A DNA stretch of 64,000 nucleotides from Veillonella_A intestinalis (GTDB lineage: Bacteria > Bacillota > Negativicutes > Veillonellales > Veillonellaceae). The DNA lies in contig NZ_CALPCB010000004.1 of the NCBI RefSeq assembly GCF_943192895.1, positions 124,001-188,000 of the forward strand, given 5' to 3'. The translations under genes and the position numbers were made by a program. Positions 8,818 to 17,627 of the stretch are shown in pieces. The notes beneath the pieces were generated by a model. It made no database searches. It saw only the letters and a list, made by a program, of their open reading frames with translations, and was not told where the DNA came from. Within the stretch, counting starts at the first letter, position 1. Each line of letters begins with the position of its first letter.

Positions 8818-9543
8818 ATGGGTAAAAAATATTATGCCGTAAAAGAAGGGCGAGTACGGGGGATTTTTGATTCATGGGCTGCTTGTGAGAGACAAGTTAA
8901 AGGATATGGGGGCGCAATTTATAAATCATTTACTTCTCGGCAAGATGCGGAGGACTTTATGGCTGATGAAGTAGCGCCGATTAAAGGCATGTCAATGGCG
9001 GAGTATTTGGAAACGGCTAAAGCTTCAACGCGTCGGTCGTCACGTCGTAAAAAAGTAGCAGAACCAGAAGCTACACCAGCCATAACAGCAGAAACAATTT
9101 TGGCTGAACTGGGACCTCGTTGTATGCTTGCCTACATTGATGGTAGCTTTGATAAAGTACGCAATGTAGTGGGTGCTGGGGGCATCATGTTTTATGAAGG
9201 GCAAGAAGAAACGTTTTCTTTTGGTACTGATAAAGAAATGTACACAGCCTATTGGAACGTAGCTGGTGAGTTATTGGGCGCTATGCATGTCATTAAGACA
9301 GCGATTGCAAAACAGATTAAAGAAGTTCATATTTATTATGATTATATGGGGATTGAAATGTGGGCTACTGGTCGTTGGAAGGCGAATAATCCATTGACCA
9401 AAGCGTATGCTGAATTTACTCTTAATAGTCGTCGCCAAGTTAAAACGGTATTCCATAAAGTAGCAGCTCATACAGGTGTTGTTTATAATGAAAAGGCCGA
9501 TGAGTTAGCTAAGGCGGGCACGACAAAATTGATTGATTTATGA
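8818..9543 (+). CDS. rnhA: Ribonuclease HI with N-terminal RNA/DNA-hybrid-binding domain
   Basis: This enzyme degrades the RNA strand of RNA-DNA hybrids. Residues 1-48 form the eukaryotic-RNase-H1-type (viroplasmin-like) hybrid-binding domain (KKYYAVKEGR, then AIYKSFTSRQDAEDF). A basic and Ala/Pro-rich linker covers about residues 65-95. The catalytic domain follows with Asp108 (YIDGS), Glu151 (GELLGA), Asp175 (YYDYMG) and Asp228 (KADELA), plus His218. All four acidic catalytic positions are therefore present. The 241-residue length fits the two-domain class found in Firmicutes. AAGGAG lies 7-8 bases before the ATG. Confidence 0.93.
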   Translation: MGKKYYAVKEGRVRGIFDSWAACERQVKGYGGAIYKSFTSRQDAEDFMADEVAPIKGMSMAEYLETAKASTRRSSRRKKVAEPEATPAITAETILAELGPRCMLAYIDGSFDKVRNVVGAGGIMFYEGQEETFSFGTDKEMYTAYWNVAGELLGAMHVIKTAIAKQIKEVHIYYDYMGIEMWATGRWKANNPLTKAYAEFTLNSRRQVKTVFHKVAAHTGVVYNEKADELAKAGTTKLIDL

Positions 9544-9574
9544 AAATAATATATAATTCATATCTCATAACCTA

Positions 9575-9603
9575 TTGCGTCTCTTTAGTGAGCAAGGTAC
9601 AAT
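9575..9603 (+). promoter_or_regulatory. Candidate sigma-A promoter of pgi
   Basis: TTGCGT (9575-9580), a 17-base spacer and TACAAT (9598-9603) lie 30 bases before the pgi start. Spacing and sequence fit a vegetative promoter. Confidence 0.6.
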
Positions 9604-9632
9604 AAGAGAAGTGAATTAAAGGAGGGGTCAGA

Positions 9633-11075
9633 ATGAAGAAAATCATCCTGCCATCAGGTTTTACATTTGATTATACAAATTTATTTACTGCTTGGGGTGT
9701 AACTGAAGCAGATGTTCATACATATTTTGATTTAATTGCTAATGCTGTAAAAGCAGCGACTCGTGTTCGTCTAACTGGGATTGTAGATGGTCATTTATCA
9801 AAAGATGGTACACCTGAAGCTGTACTTTTTCCACAATTGCCATACATTGAAGATAAAAACCTAAACAATGAAGCGGTGTTACAGCGCCTAACTGAATTAG
9901 GGCAACACGCTAAAGATTCTGTTGATGCCGTTGTAAGTTTTGGTATTGGCGGATCTTATTTAGGTGGTAAAGTTCTTTTTGATGTACATTGTGGTGAGTT
10001 TTGGAATCAAAAAACGGAAGCAGAGCGTGATGGCTATCCACAATTGTATTTCAGTGGTAACAATGTAGATCCTTTGCGGACTAATGAGTTAATTGCGACT
10101 TTAAAACGCAGTGCCGCTCAAAAAGGTTCTGACTTTACTGCTATGCTTATCTTAATTTCTAAATCTGGGTCTACTATTGAGCCTATGTCTAATTTTATGG
10201 TAGTGCAAGAAGCATTGATTGCAGCCGGCATTAATGTTGAAGTTGTGGCTGTAACAGATCCTCGCGATGATGAGAAAGAAACGCTACTTCATAAGCTAGC
10301 CGTGCAACAGGGCTGGCCTATTTTTGCTGTACCAGATGGTGTAGGCGGTCGTTTTTCTGTATTTACTGAAGTAGGGCTTATTATTGGCGCTGTTATTGGT
10401 TTCGATATTCGTGCCTTTTTAGCTGGGGCTAAAGCTATGGATGAAGCTTGTCAAAGTGGTGATATGCTTAAAAACCCAGCGTTACTTAATGCAATTTTAA
10501 AATATATAAGCTCTGAAAAATATGGTCGTATCATTGAAATTATGATGCCTTATGGAGATTCCTTAAAATCTTTAGCTGAATGGTATGTACAATTATTAGC
10601 TGAGTCTTTAGGAAAGAAACAGACTAAAACTAAAGGCCGTTATGGTCGTACTCCCGTTGTTGCTGTTGGGACTACTGATATGCATGCACAAACCCAAGAG
10701 CATCAAGAAGGGCGTCTCAATAAGATTGTTACCTTTGTAAAAGTGAAGGATTGGGAAACTAAAGCGATAGCTCCACATACTTACGATGAATTTGGAGCAT
10801 TAAAAGCATTTAGCGGTTTAGATTTAGGTGTTATTTTAAATACTGCCTTAGATGCAAATAGTGAAGCTTTAACTGGGGATGAACGCTTTAATATTACCTT
10901 TGAATTGCCAACCTTATCAGCATACCATTTAGGTGAATTTATGTTTATGCTTTGCTGGTCTATCTTCTATGAAGGACAATTAGCTGGGGTTGATGCTTTT
11001 GATCAGCCTGGTGTTGAAGTTTATAAAAAATTATTAGGTCCTAAATTAGCGGAGCAACAAGTCGAAGAAGTGTAA
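9633..11075 (+). CDS. pgi: Glucose-6-phosphate isomerase
   Basis: Interconverts glucose 6-phosphate and fructose 6-phosphate in the cytoplasm, for glycolysis or gluconeogenesis toward sugar nucleotides. The 480 residues show SIS-type sugar-phosphate binding (FGIGGSYLGG, ISKSGSTIEP), the family block GGRFSVFTEVG and the C-terminal signature DAFDQPGVEVYKK. AAAGGAGGGG precedes the ATG. galE follows after 39 bases, so the pair probably makes UDP-hexoses from gluconeogenic carbon. Confidence 0.97.
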   Translation: MKKIILPSGFTFDYTNLFTAWGVTEADVHTYFDLIANAVKAATRVRLTGIVDGHLSKDGTPEAVLFPQLPYIEDKNLNNEAVLQRLTELGQHAKDSVDAVVSFGIGGSYLGGKVLFDVHCGEFWNQKTEAERDGYPQLYFSGNNVDPLRTNELIATLKRSAAQKGSDFTAMLILISKSGSTIEPMSNFMVVQEALIAAGINVEVVAVTDPRDDEKETLLHKLAVQQGWPIFAVPDGVGGRFSVFTEVGLIIGAVIGFDIRAFLAGAKAMDEACQSGDMLKNPALLNAILKYISSEKYGRIIEIMMPYGDSLKSLAEWYVQLLAESLGKKQTKTKGRYGRTPVVAVGTTDMHAQTQEHQEGRLNKIVTFVKVKDWETKAIAPHTYDEFGALKAFSGLDLGVILNTALDANSEALTGDERFNITFELPTLSAYHLGEFMFMLCWSIFYEGQLAGVDAFDQPGVEVYKKLLGPKLAEQQVEEV

Positions 11076-11114
11076 ACAAAGTGATTCTGTAGATGGGTTG
11101 TAGGAGGCGTAGTT

Positions 11115-12101
11115 ATGAATATTTTAGTCACTGGTGGGGCAGGCTACATTGGGAGCCATACGGTACGAGCTTTACAAAAAGCGGGTCATACGCCCGTTGT
11201 ATTAGATAATTTATCACGAGGGCACGTTGAATCATTACCAGCAAATGTTGAATTTATTAATATGGACATTGCTGATCCTGCTTTGGTCAATTTGTTAAAA
11301 GAAAAGCAAATTGATGGCGTTATGCATTTTGCAGCTCATTCACAAGTCGGTGAATCGATGACTAATCCTATGATTTATTATGAGAATAATGTAGTTGGTT
11401 CATTTCAACTTATTGAAGCTGTTCGTCAGGCTGGTGTAAAATATTTTGTATTTTCTTCTACCGCTGCTGTATATGGGGAGCCAGAAGTAGTGCCGATTAA
11501 GGAGGATGCTCGATTAGCACCTACTAATGTATATGGTCGCACTAAGCTAATGATTGAACAAATGCTTCAAGACTATAGTAATATTTATGGTTTACGTTAT
11601 GTAGCTTTGCGCTATTTTAATGCTGCTGGGGCTGATAGTAGTGGTGAAATTGGGGAAGATCATACGCCTGAAACACATTTAATTCCTCTTATTCTAGAAG
11701 CTGCTTTAGGCAAGCGTCCTAATATTACAATTTTTGGTACTGATTATGATACAGCTGATGGTACTTGTGTGCGTGATTATATTCATGTTAATGATTTGGC
11801 ATCAGCTCATATTTTGAGTATGGAATATTTGCGTGATGGTGGTGCCTCTAATTACTTTAATTTAGGGTCTGGTAATGGCTTTAGTGTTAAAGAGATTGTA
11901 GATACTACTAAGAGTGTGACTGGTGTAGATTTTCCAGTAGTTATTAGTGAACGCCGTGCAGGGGACCCAGGCACTTTAATTGCTTCCTCTGAAAAAGCAC
12001 AAACTGTGCTTGGCTGGAAACCAACTCATAGCGATGTGACTCAAGTTATTAAAGATGCTTGGCAATGGCATCAAGGCCATCCGAATGGCTATAAAGCATA
12101 A
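11115..12101 (+). CDS. galE: UDP-glucose 4-epimerase
   Basis: Interconverts UDP-glucose and UDP-galactose using bound NAD+. The 328 residues match GalE length. TGGAGYIGSH is at residues 6-15, the serine-threonine site SSTAAVYG at about 114-121, Tyr140/Lys144 (YGRTK) follow, then RYFNAAGAD and the substrate-binding HLIPLILEAA, all classical GalE blocks. It is the canonical GalE of the window, in contrast to the shorter paralogue at 5269. AGGAGG at 11102-11107 is well spaced. It is probably in one operon with pgi and the two genes downstream. Confidence 0.95.
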   Translation: MNILVTGGAGYIGSHTVRALQKAGHTPVVLDNLSRGHVESLPANVEFINMDIADPALVNLLKEKQIDGVMHFAAHSQVGESMTNPMIYYENNVVGSFQLIEAVRQAGVKYFVFSSTAAVYGEPEVVPIKEDARLAPTNVYGRTKLMIEQMLQDYSNIYGLRYVALRYFNAAGADSSGEIGEDHTPETHLIPLILEAALGKRPNITIFGTDYDTADGTCVRDYIHVNDLASAHILSMEYLRDGGASNYFNLGSGNGFSVKEIVDTTKSVTGVDFPVVISERRAGDPGTLIASSEKAQTVLGWKPTHSDVTQVIKDAWQWHQGHPNGYKA

Positions 12102-12115
12102 AAAGGATAGTGAAT

Positions 12116-12922
12116 ATGATGAATAGACTGTCTCTACAAGATTTGCGAAATTTGTTAATTAAGAAAGGTCGCCTCTTGTATGGGGCGGTCTTTTTATTTT
12201 GCCTTGTTTGTTTTTATGGCATTAGTACGTCACAGTGGCAACGGGTAACTGAATTGAGTGATCGTACAGAAGCTACGGATGAACCAATTAGTCATAATTC
12301 TGAGGCTATTTCAGTATATGGCGCTAATAAGGGAACTCGTGGTGGGCTGATAGAAAATAACAAAGGAAAATCTTCAGTGGCTAATAGTATACATAATGAT
12401 ATATCTCAAACTAGCGCAAAAAATAAGGAGACTAGAGAACAATTTATTACCCCTATTATAGGGTTAACATCAGCTTTACGAAGTCATCCTTTTGATGATC
12501 CTTTTATACATCCGTTGCGAACTGAAAATATGGAGTTGGCTACTGGAGAAACCAATAGTTTAGTTAAAACAGACACTGTAAGTAAGGTTCAGAGATTCAC
12601 TGATAGTTATCAAGAACATTCAGGGCAGGAGACTTGGGGAAAACGAATCGGAGGAAGTTATAGAGGCATTGATGAAGGGAGTAAGGCTATTGCAAAAGGT
12701 AGTCATTATAATCAGAAAGCATCTCAGGTTGTAACATTGGCCAATATACAAGTAACCGGTATAGTAGGAGGGAACACTAACTTAGCTATGTTACACACTG
12801 ATAAGGGTGAGGCTTGTTATGGTATTGGCGAAGGTCCAGGGGAATTGATAATTCAGGCAATTACGAGTGAAGCCGTATTAATTAGTGATGGTAATACTAG
12901 TCGTTGGTTATATGTAGAGTAG
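12116..12922 (+). CDS. Bitopic inner-membrane protein with C-terminal PilP/GspC-like domain
   Basis: About 268 residues. One membrane segment lies near residues 20-40 (LYGAVFLFCLVCFYGI). A long low-complexity polar linker follows (about 45-195), then a C-terminal domain of about 70 residues with IQVTGIVGGNTNLAMLH, YGIGEGPGE and VLISDG. This pattern is like the periplasmic PilP or GspC homology region that contacts a secretin. The next gene is a secretin, which supports the call. ATG at 12116 is chosen over GTG 12110 for its 8-base spacing from AAAAGGA. No pilM, pilN or pilO is adjacent. Confidence 0.6.
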   Translation: MMNRLSLQDLRNLLIKKGRLLYGAVFLFCLVCFYGISTSQWQRVTELSDRTEATDEPISHNSEAISVYGANKGTRGGLIENNKGKSSVANSIHNDISQTSAKNKETREQFITPIIGLTSALRSHPFDDPFIHPLRTENMELATGETNSLVKTDTVSKVQRFTDSYQEHSGQETWGKRIGGSYRGIDEGSKAIAKGSHYNQKASQVVTLANIQVTGIVGGNTNLAMLHTDKGEACYGIGEGPGELIIQAITSEAVLISDGNTSRWLYVE

Positions 12923-12952
12923 TATTTGCCGGTTATATGTAGAGTAGTATTT
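12906..12952 (+). repeat. 22-bp direct repeat, period 25
   Basis: A 22-base sequence at 12906-12927 recurs exactly at 12931-12952. The first copy contains the last four codons (L-Y-V-E, preceded by part of the Trp codon) and the stop of the PilP-like gene; the second is in the gap before the secretin. This looks like a recent tandem duplication by slippage. Confidence 0.9.
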
Positions 12953-12980
12953 ATAGGTATAGATTAAGGGAGCGTTTGAG

Positions 12981-14168
12981 ATGTTAAAGGGTATAAAGTT
13001 ATGGATATGTATTTTGTGTTGTTTACAGTTTTATTTATGTGGTGAATCGGTGTGTGCTTTATCGATGACTGTTAATAATGGTAGTTTAGCCGGTTTAGTT
13101 CAGTCTATTGCGCGTAGTGAAGGCTTGGCTATTACAGGGGCAGAAACATTAGCTGGTACTGTTTCAATTCGCCTTAATGAGCCTAATGGGGTAGCTGCTT
13201 TACAGCGATTAGCACGGTTGAAACATTTTACTTTATATGAAGAAGATGGACTATGGATAGTTGATGGTAATGGAATGGCTGATAAAGAGGCAAGAATAGC
13301 GACTATTATAGCGCCTAAACATATATCAGTGCTAGCCCTCAGTGAGGCACTACGGGCTATTGTAGCTGAAAAGAACATTCGTATTGTAAAGGGGGCTAAT
13401 CAAGTTATCGTATATGGGACAGCTGCAGAACTTAGGCAAGTTCAGACCATATTACCTACTTTAGATGTACAGCCTAAACAAGTACGTTTAGAAGTAGCAG
13501 TTGTGGCATTTGAACATTCCTATGTAAAAGAGACGGGTATTCAATGGTCTTGGCAGAGTCTTACAGGACATGGGGAAGATTCTACCAATTCATATGGCGG
13601 GATTCGTTTTGGCCGAGCCCCTTCAGGCACACCGTATACGTTTTGGTTTAAGCCTGAAATAAAGGCACAAGAAACGACGGATAAAACAGTGTTAATTGCG
13701 CGACCATCCATTATGGCTTTGAATGGTGAAGAAGCAAAGATATTGATAGGGGATCGTATTCCTGTAGTAGAAGAAGTAAAAGATGGTAATGAAAGTCGAA
13801 CGACTACAAGATACGAAGAAGCGGGCATTCGCCTTACCTGTACACCTTTTATTACTGAGGATAAAGGCATTGAAGCGGAGATTCATGCCGAAGTAAGTAG
13901 TCCGGCGCTTGTATCTGAAATGAAAGCCTATCGAATTACCACTCGAGAGGCGCATACAAAAGTGCATTTGCAATCTGGCGATGTTTTAGTGATAGGAGGT
14001 TTAATGGACAATCGGGAGGGCAAGCAGTTTTCTAAAATTCCGATTTTAGGAGATATTCCTTTGCTGGGAAAACTATTTCAACATGCGCGCCGTACTAAAG
14101 ATAAGGTAGAGCTATGTATTTTTGTAAAAGCTGAAGCCTTAGAAGAGCCAAGTACGTCATCTCTGTGA
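12981..14168 (+). CDS. Short secretin (PilQ/GspD-type outer-membrane channel)
   Basis: Predicted outer-membrane ring-forming secretin of 395 residues. A signal peptide covers about residues 1-27 (ending near VCALS). An STN/N0-type domain follows at about 30-100 and one N1-type domain at about 105-165 (VIVYGTAAELRQVQ). The secretin core runs from about 165, ending with VLVIGGLMDN and IPILGDIPLLGKLF, the hallmark C-terminal motif. It is shorter than PilQ proteins with AMIN and multiple N domains. AGGGAG precedes the ATG. It forms a two-gene unit with the PilP-like gene upstream; whether it serves type IV pili, DNA uptake or secretion is not visible here. Confidence 0.88.
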   Translation: MLKGIKLWICILCCLQFYLCGESVCALSMTVNNGSLAGLVQSIARSEGLAITGAETLAGTVSIRLNEPNGVAALQRLARLKHFTLYEEDGLWIVDGNGMADKEARIATIIAPKHISVLALSEALRAIVAEKNIRIVKGANQVIVYGTAAELRQVQTILPTLDVQPKQVRLEVAVVAFEHSYVKETGIQWSWQSLTGHGEDSTNSYGGIRFGRAPSGTPYTFWFKPEIKAQETTDKTVLIARPSIMALNGEEAKILIGDRIPVVEEVKDGNESRTTTRYEEAGIRLTCTPFITEDKGIEAEIHAEVSSPALVSEMKAYRITTREAHTKVHLQSGDVLVIGGLMDNREGKQFSKIPILGDIPLLGKLFQHARRTKDKVELCIFVKAEALEEPSTSSL

Positions 14169-14206
14169 TATAATAAAGTCATATGTAGATGAACGGAGGC
14201 AGAAGG

Positions 14207-16192
14207 ATGGAGCGAATCCGAATAATTGGATTAGGTAAATCATTTGGGATACGTCAAGTGTTTACTAATGTATCCTTTGAAATAAAACACGGTGAGCGTG
14301 TTGGTTTAGTAGGCCCTAATGGAGCCGGTAAGTCAACTCTCATGAAATGTATTTTAGGGATTGAAGAAGCAGATGAAGGGCAAATTGTCAAAGACAGTGC
14401 CACTACAATTGGTTATTTACAGCAGGATATCAATTTAGGTGACGATAGTTTGGCTGTTGAAATTCAAAAAGCCTTTGCTGATGTGCAACAATGGGAGGTA
14501 CAGTTGTTGGAGGTTTCTAAACAATTAGAAACTAGTCCACAGGATGAAAGTTTGCTTAAGCGATTGGCTCATATTCAAGATCGGTTAGATTGGCTAGGTG
14601 GTTATGATTATGAGGCACAAAGTCGCCGTATTGCTTATGGTTTAGGTTTTACAGATGAAGACTTAACTAAATCGGTGTCTGAGTTTTCTGGTGGGCAAAA
14701 GACGAGAATTAATTTGGCAAAAGCCTTAGTTCGTCGCCCAGACTTTTTATTTTTAGATGAACCAACAAACCACTTAGATATGGATATGTTAGAGTGGTTA
14801 GAGAATTATTTAAGTTCCTATGGCGGTGGTATTTTAATTATCAGTCACGACCGCTATTTTCTTGACCGTGTAACGACGCGTATCGTTGAACTAGATCATC
14901 ATAAGGCAACTAGTTACCGCGGGAATTATAGTCGCTATGTAGAACAACGGGCAGCGCAATATAAGGCGCAACAGTCTGCCTATGAAAAACAGCAAGAGTA
15001 TATTCGCAAAACAGAAGAGTATATAGATAAGTATAGGGCTGGGATTAAATCTAAAATGGCTCGTGGCCGCCAGTCTCAGTTAAATCGTTTAGAACGCTTA
15101 GAGGCACCGGAACATTCTGAACAGTTAAAATTTACTTTTCCGAAAGCTGAATTCAGTGCTGATAAAGTATTAACTGTGGAAGAATTGTTTTTATCCTATG
15201 GTGAACGAGATATTGTAGAAGATGTTTCCTTTATGATTCGTCGTGGGGACTCTGTAGCTTTAATTGGACCTAATGGAGCGGGAAAATCAACGCTTTTAAA
15301 AGCCATCACTGGTGAATTAGTGCCGGAAGCAGGCTTCATTGACATTGGGAGTCGTGTATCAGTAGGGTATTTTTCACAGGAACATGAGGAATTACATCCA
15401 CAGTGGACGGCTGTCGAAGAAGTTATGAGTCAATTTAACTTTAGTGAAGAGAAAGCTCGTAATGTGTTAGGGATGCTTTTATTCCGTGGTGATGATGTAT
15501 TTAAACAAGTTCGTGATTTATCTGGCGGCGAAAGAGCACGTTTAAGTTTGTTAAAATTATTTTTGCAAGGCGATAATTTTTTAATTCTTGACGAACCTAC
15601 TAACCATTTAGACATTCCTACTCGTGAAGTTGTGGAAGAAGCACTTATGGGCTTTACTGGCACTTTGTTGGTAGTCTCGCATGATCGTTATTTCTTAGAT
15701 AAAGTAGCTAAGCGAACCTTGGTATTAGAGCCAGAGGGGATTGAGGAGTTTCAGGGAAATTATTCGTATTACAAAGATAAACTAAAAGAGCAGGCACAGC
15801 TCGCTGAACAGATGGCTCTTAAAGAAGCTAAGGTAGCGGGTGAAGGGCGTAAAACTTTATCTTCAAAATTAGGTAATGAAAGACAGTCTAATTTTGAGGT
15901 TTCTTCTGATGCTTTAGAATTAAATGCTTCTAATTCTGGTGTAATATCAGCTAAGGACGCAATTAGTGAGGAGCCTAAGAAACTTAATGCATATATGCAA
16001 GCTAAGCAATTAGAGGAAACAGAAATAGAGATTGCTCGTTTAGAGGCGACTTTAAAAATGTATGAAGTGCAACTACAAAATCCAGCTTTACAAGAAGATA
16101 GTGAAGCCTTAGCTGAGGTAGCTGCACAGATGGAGACGGTTAATAGTAAGTTAGCTAGTTTGTATGAAAAATGGGAGCAATTAGCACAATGA
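14207..16192 (+). CDS. ABC-F family ATPase (YdiF/Uup-type)
   Basis: A soluble protein of about 661 residues with two ABC ATPase domains and no membrane segments, so it acts on ribosomes or translation rather than transport. Both Walker A motifs (GPNGAGKST), both signatures (FSGGQKTR, LSGGERAR) and both Walker B sites (FLDEPTNHLD, ILDEPTNHLD) are intact. The linker between domains is charged, and the C-terminal 130 residues are predicted coiled coil. ATG 14207 is chosen because GGAGG at 14195-14199 precedes it by 7 bases; the upstream in-frame ATG at 14189 would overlap that site. The stop overlaps the gluQ start (ATGA). Confidence 0.9.
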   Translation: MERIRIIGLGKSFGIRQVFTNVSFEIKHGERVGLVGPNGAGKSTLMKCILGIEEADEGQIVKDSATTIGYLQQDINLGDDSLAVEIQKAFADVQQWEVQLLEVSKQLETSPQDESLLKRLAHIQDRLDWLGGYDYEAQSRRIAYGLGFTDEDLTKSVSEFSGGQKTRINLAKALVRRPDFLFLDEPTNHLDMDMLEWLENYLSSYGGGILIISHDRYFLDRVTTRIVELDHHKATSYRGNYSRYVEQRAAQYKAQQSAYEKQQEYIRKTEEYIDKYRAGIKSKMARGRQSQLNRLERLEAPEHSEQLKFTFPKAEFSADKVLTVEELFLSYGERDIVEDVSFMIRRGDSVALIGPNGAGKSTLLKAITGELVPEAGFIDIGSRVSVGYFSQEHEELHPQWTAVEEVMSQFNFSEEKARNVLGMLLFRGDDVFKQVRDLSGGERARLSLLKLFLQGDNFLILDEPTNHLDIPTREVVEEALMGFTGTLLVVSHDRYFLDKVAKRTLVLEPEGIEEFQGNYSYYKDKLKEQAQLAEQMALKEAKVAGEGRKTLSSKLGNERQSNFEVSSDALELNASNSGVISAKDAISEEPKKLNAYMQAKQLEETEIEIARLEATLKMYEVQLQNPALQEDSEALAEVAAQMETVNSKLASLYEKWEQLAQ

Positions 16193-17154
16193 AAGGGCGA
16201 TTTGCACCAAGTCCAACAGGACATATTCACTTAGGCAATGTGTGGATTGCCATGTTGTCTTGGTTAGTAGTGAAACAACAGGGTGGTACGTTTGTCTTGC
16301 GTATGGAAGATATTGATACACAACGAGCTAAGCGCACTTTAGGGGACGATTTATTAGACGATTTAGAATGGTTAGGCCTTACTTGGGATGAAGGTCCACG
16401 AACGGGCGGTCCTGCTATCTCTTATTGGCAAAGCGAGCGCTATGATTTTTATGAGGCACAATTACAAAAATGGCAGACTGAAGGGCTAATATATCCCTGT
16501 TTTTGTAATAGAGCTCGTTTACAGTCTATTAGTTCAGCTCCTCATGGACATGAGGGGATTGCTCACTATGATGGTCATTGCCGCCACCTAAATGAAACTA
16601 TGCGACACCAATTATATAGTCAAAAAGAGCCCTCTTGGCGATTAAAAGTAGCAAAGCGAAGATATGAATTTATGGACTCTTGGCAAGGTTTACAAAGTCA
16701 AGAATTATGGCCGGGGACAGATGATTTTGTTGTAAAACGAGCAGATGGTATGTTTGCCTATAATTTAGCGGTTGTTATGGATGATATTGCTATGGGCATT
16801 ACGGATGTAGTTCGAGGTTATGATTTATTGCCTGCTGTTGCTTCGCAGCTCTGGTTATATGAAGTATTAGATGAGTCAGCCCCTATATATTGGCATGCCC
16901 CTTTAGTGGTAGATGAAGATGGCTATCGTTTATCAAAGAGACAACAGAGCATTACTTTGCGTGAGTTGCGTGAAAGTGGTTATAGTGCGCCTATGATATT
17001 AGGTCGTTTAGCCTTGGCAGCAGGGCTTGTTTCGCGAAAAGCGTTGGGCCCTGGGGAGACTCTTTCTTGGTCGGCTTTGCTAGATAGTAATATTGAGAAT
17101 TTATCTCTTAAACAACAGCAAATCAAATTGACAAATTTCGATATTGTGATATAA
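16189..17154 (+). CDS. gluQ: Glutamyl-Q tRNA(Asp) synthetase
   Basis: A truncated GluRS paralogue that attaches glutamate to queuosine in tRNA(Asp). About 321 residues, lacking the anticodon-binding region of GluRS. The N-terminal block RFAPSPTGHIHLG carries the HIGH-like site at residues 12-16, and RLSKR near residue 248 replaces KMSKS. A zinc site typical of GluQ is present (CFC near 104-106, and a Tyr..Cys pair near 127-131). The start ATG overlaps the ABC-F stop by four bases. A longer frame from 16171 is open but lies inside the ABC-F gene and destroys the spacing from GGGAG at 16173-16177. Confidence 0.88.
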   Translation: MKGRFAPSPTGHIHLGNVWIAMLSWLVVKQQGGTFVLRMEDIDTQRAKRTLGDDLLDDLEWLGLTWDEGPRTGGPAISYWQSERYDFYEAQLQKWQTEGLIYPCFCNRARLQSISSAPHGHEGIAHYDGHCRHLNETMRHQLYSQKEPSWRLKVAKRRYEFMDSWQGLQSQELWPGTDDFVVKRADGMFAYNLAVVMDDIAMGITDVVRGYDLLPAVASQLWLYEVLDESAPIYWHAPLVVDEDGYRLSKRQQSITLRELRESGYSAPMILGRLALAAGLVSRKALGPGETLSWSALLDSNIENLSLKQQQIKLTNFDIVI

Positions 17155-17181
17155 TTTAGTGTAGAGAGTTGAGGTGATAGT

Positions 17182-17568
17182 ATGACACCTAAAGACGCAC
17201 TTACTAAGAAAGTATGGGCTGTGTTAGGCGCTACAAGTCGTAAAGAAAAATTTGGTTACAAAATTTATGCTTGCTTGCGTGATCATGGCTATACAGTGTA
17301 TCCAGTCAATCCTAATGTTACAGAGATTGATGGAGCTATCTGTTATCCATCACTTAGTGATTTACCAGAAGTGCCAGAAGTAGTGGATTTTGTAGTTCCA
17401 GAGAAAGTAGGCTTAGCCGCTTTGGAGGAATGCAAATCATTACAAATTCCGACAGTTTGGCTTCAGCCTGGTGCTGATAAACCAGCTGTAGTAGCAAAAG
17501 CTAAGGAGCTAGGACTCGCAGTCATTGAGGATTGTGTATTGGTTCAAATACGTCCAGATAATCATTAA
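17182..17568 (+). CDS. CoA-binding domain protein (YccU-like)
   Basis: A 128-residue single-domain protein with a Rossmann-type CoA-binding fold. It opens with VWAVLGATSRKEKFGYKI, includes YPVNPN and ends with TVWLQPGADKP and VIEDCVLVQ, all typical of the YccU/CoA_binding_2 family. The family is related to succinyl-CoA synthetase alpha subunits, but the physiological role is unknown. GAGGTGAT precedes the ATG, and the gene lies 27 bases after gluQ, probably cotranscribed. Confidence 0.85.
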   Translation: MTPKDALTKKVWAVLGATSRKEKFGYKIYACLRDHGYTVYPVNPNVTEIDGAICYPSLSDLPEVPEVVDFVVPEKVGLAALEECKSLQIPTVWLQPGADKPAVVAKAKELGLAVIEDCVLVQIRPDNH

Positions 17569-17627
17569 TGTAAGTTCATTTCATTGAAATATAATTTTAG
17601 ACAATACATTTAGGAGGGTATTTTATT

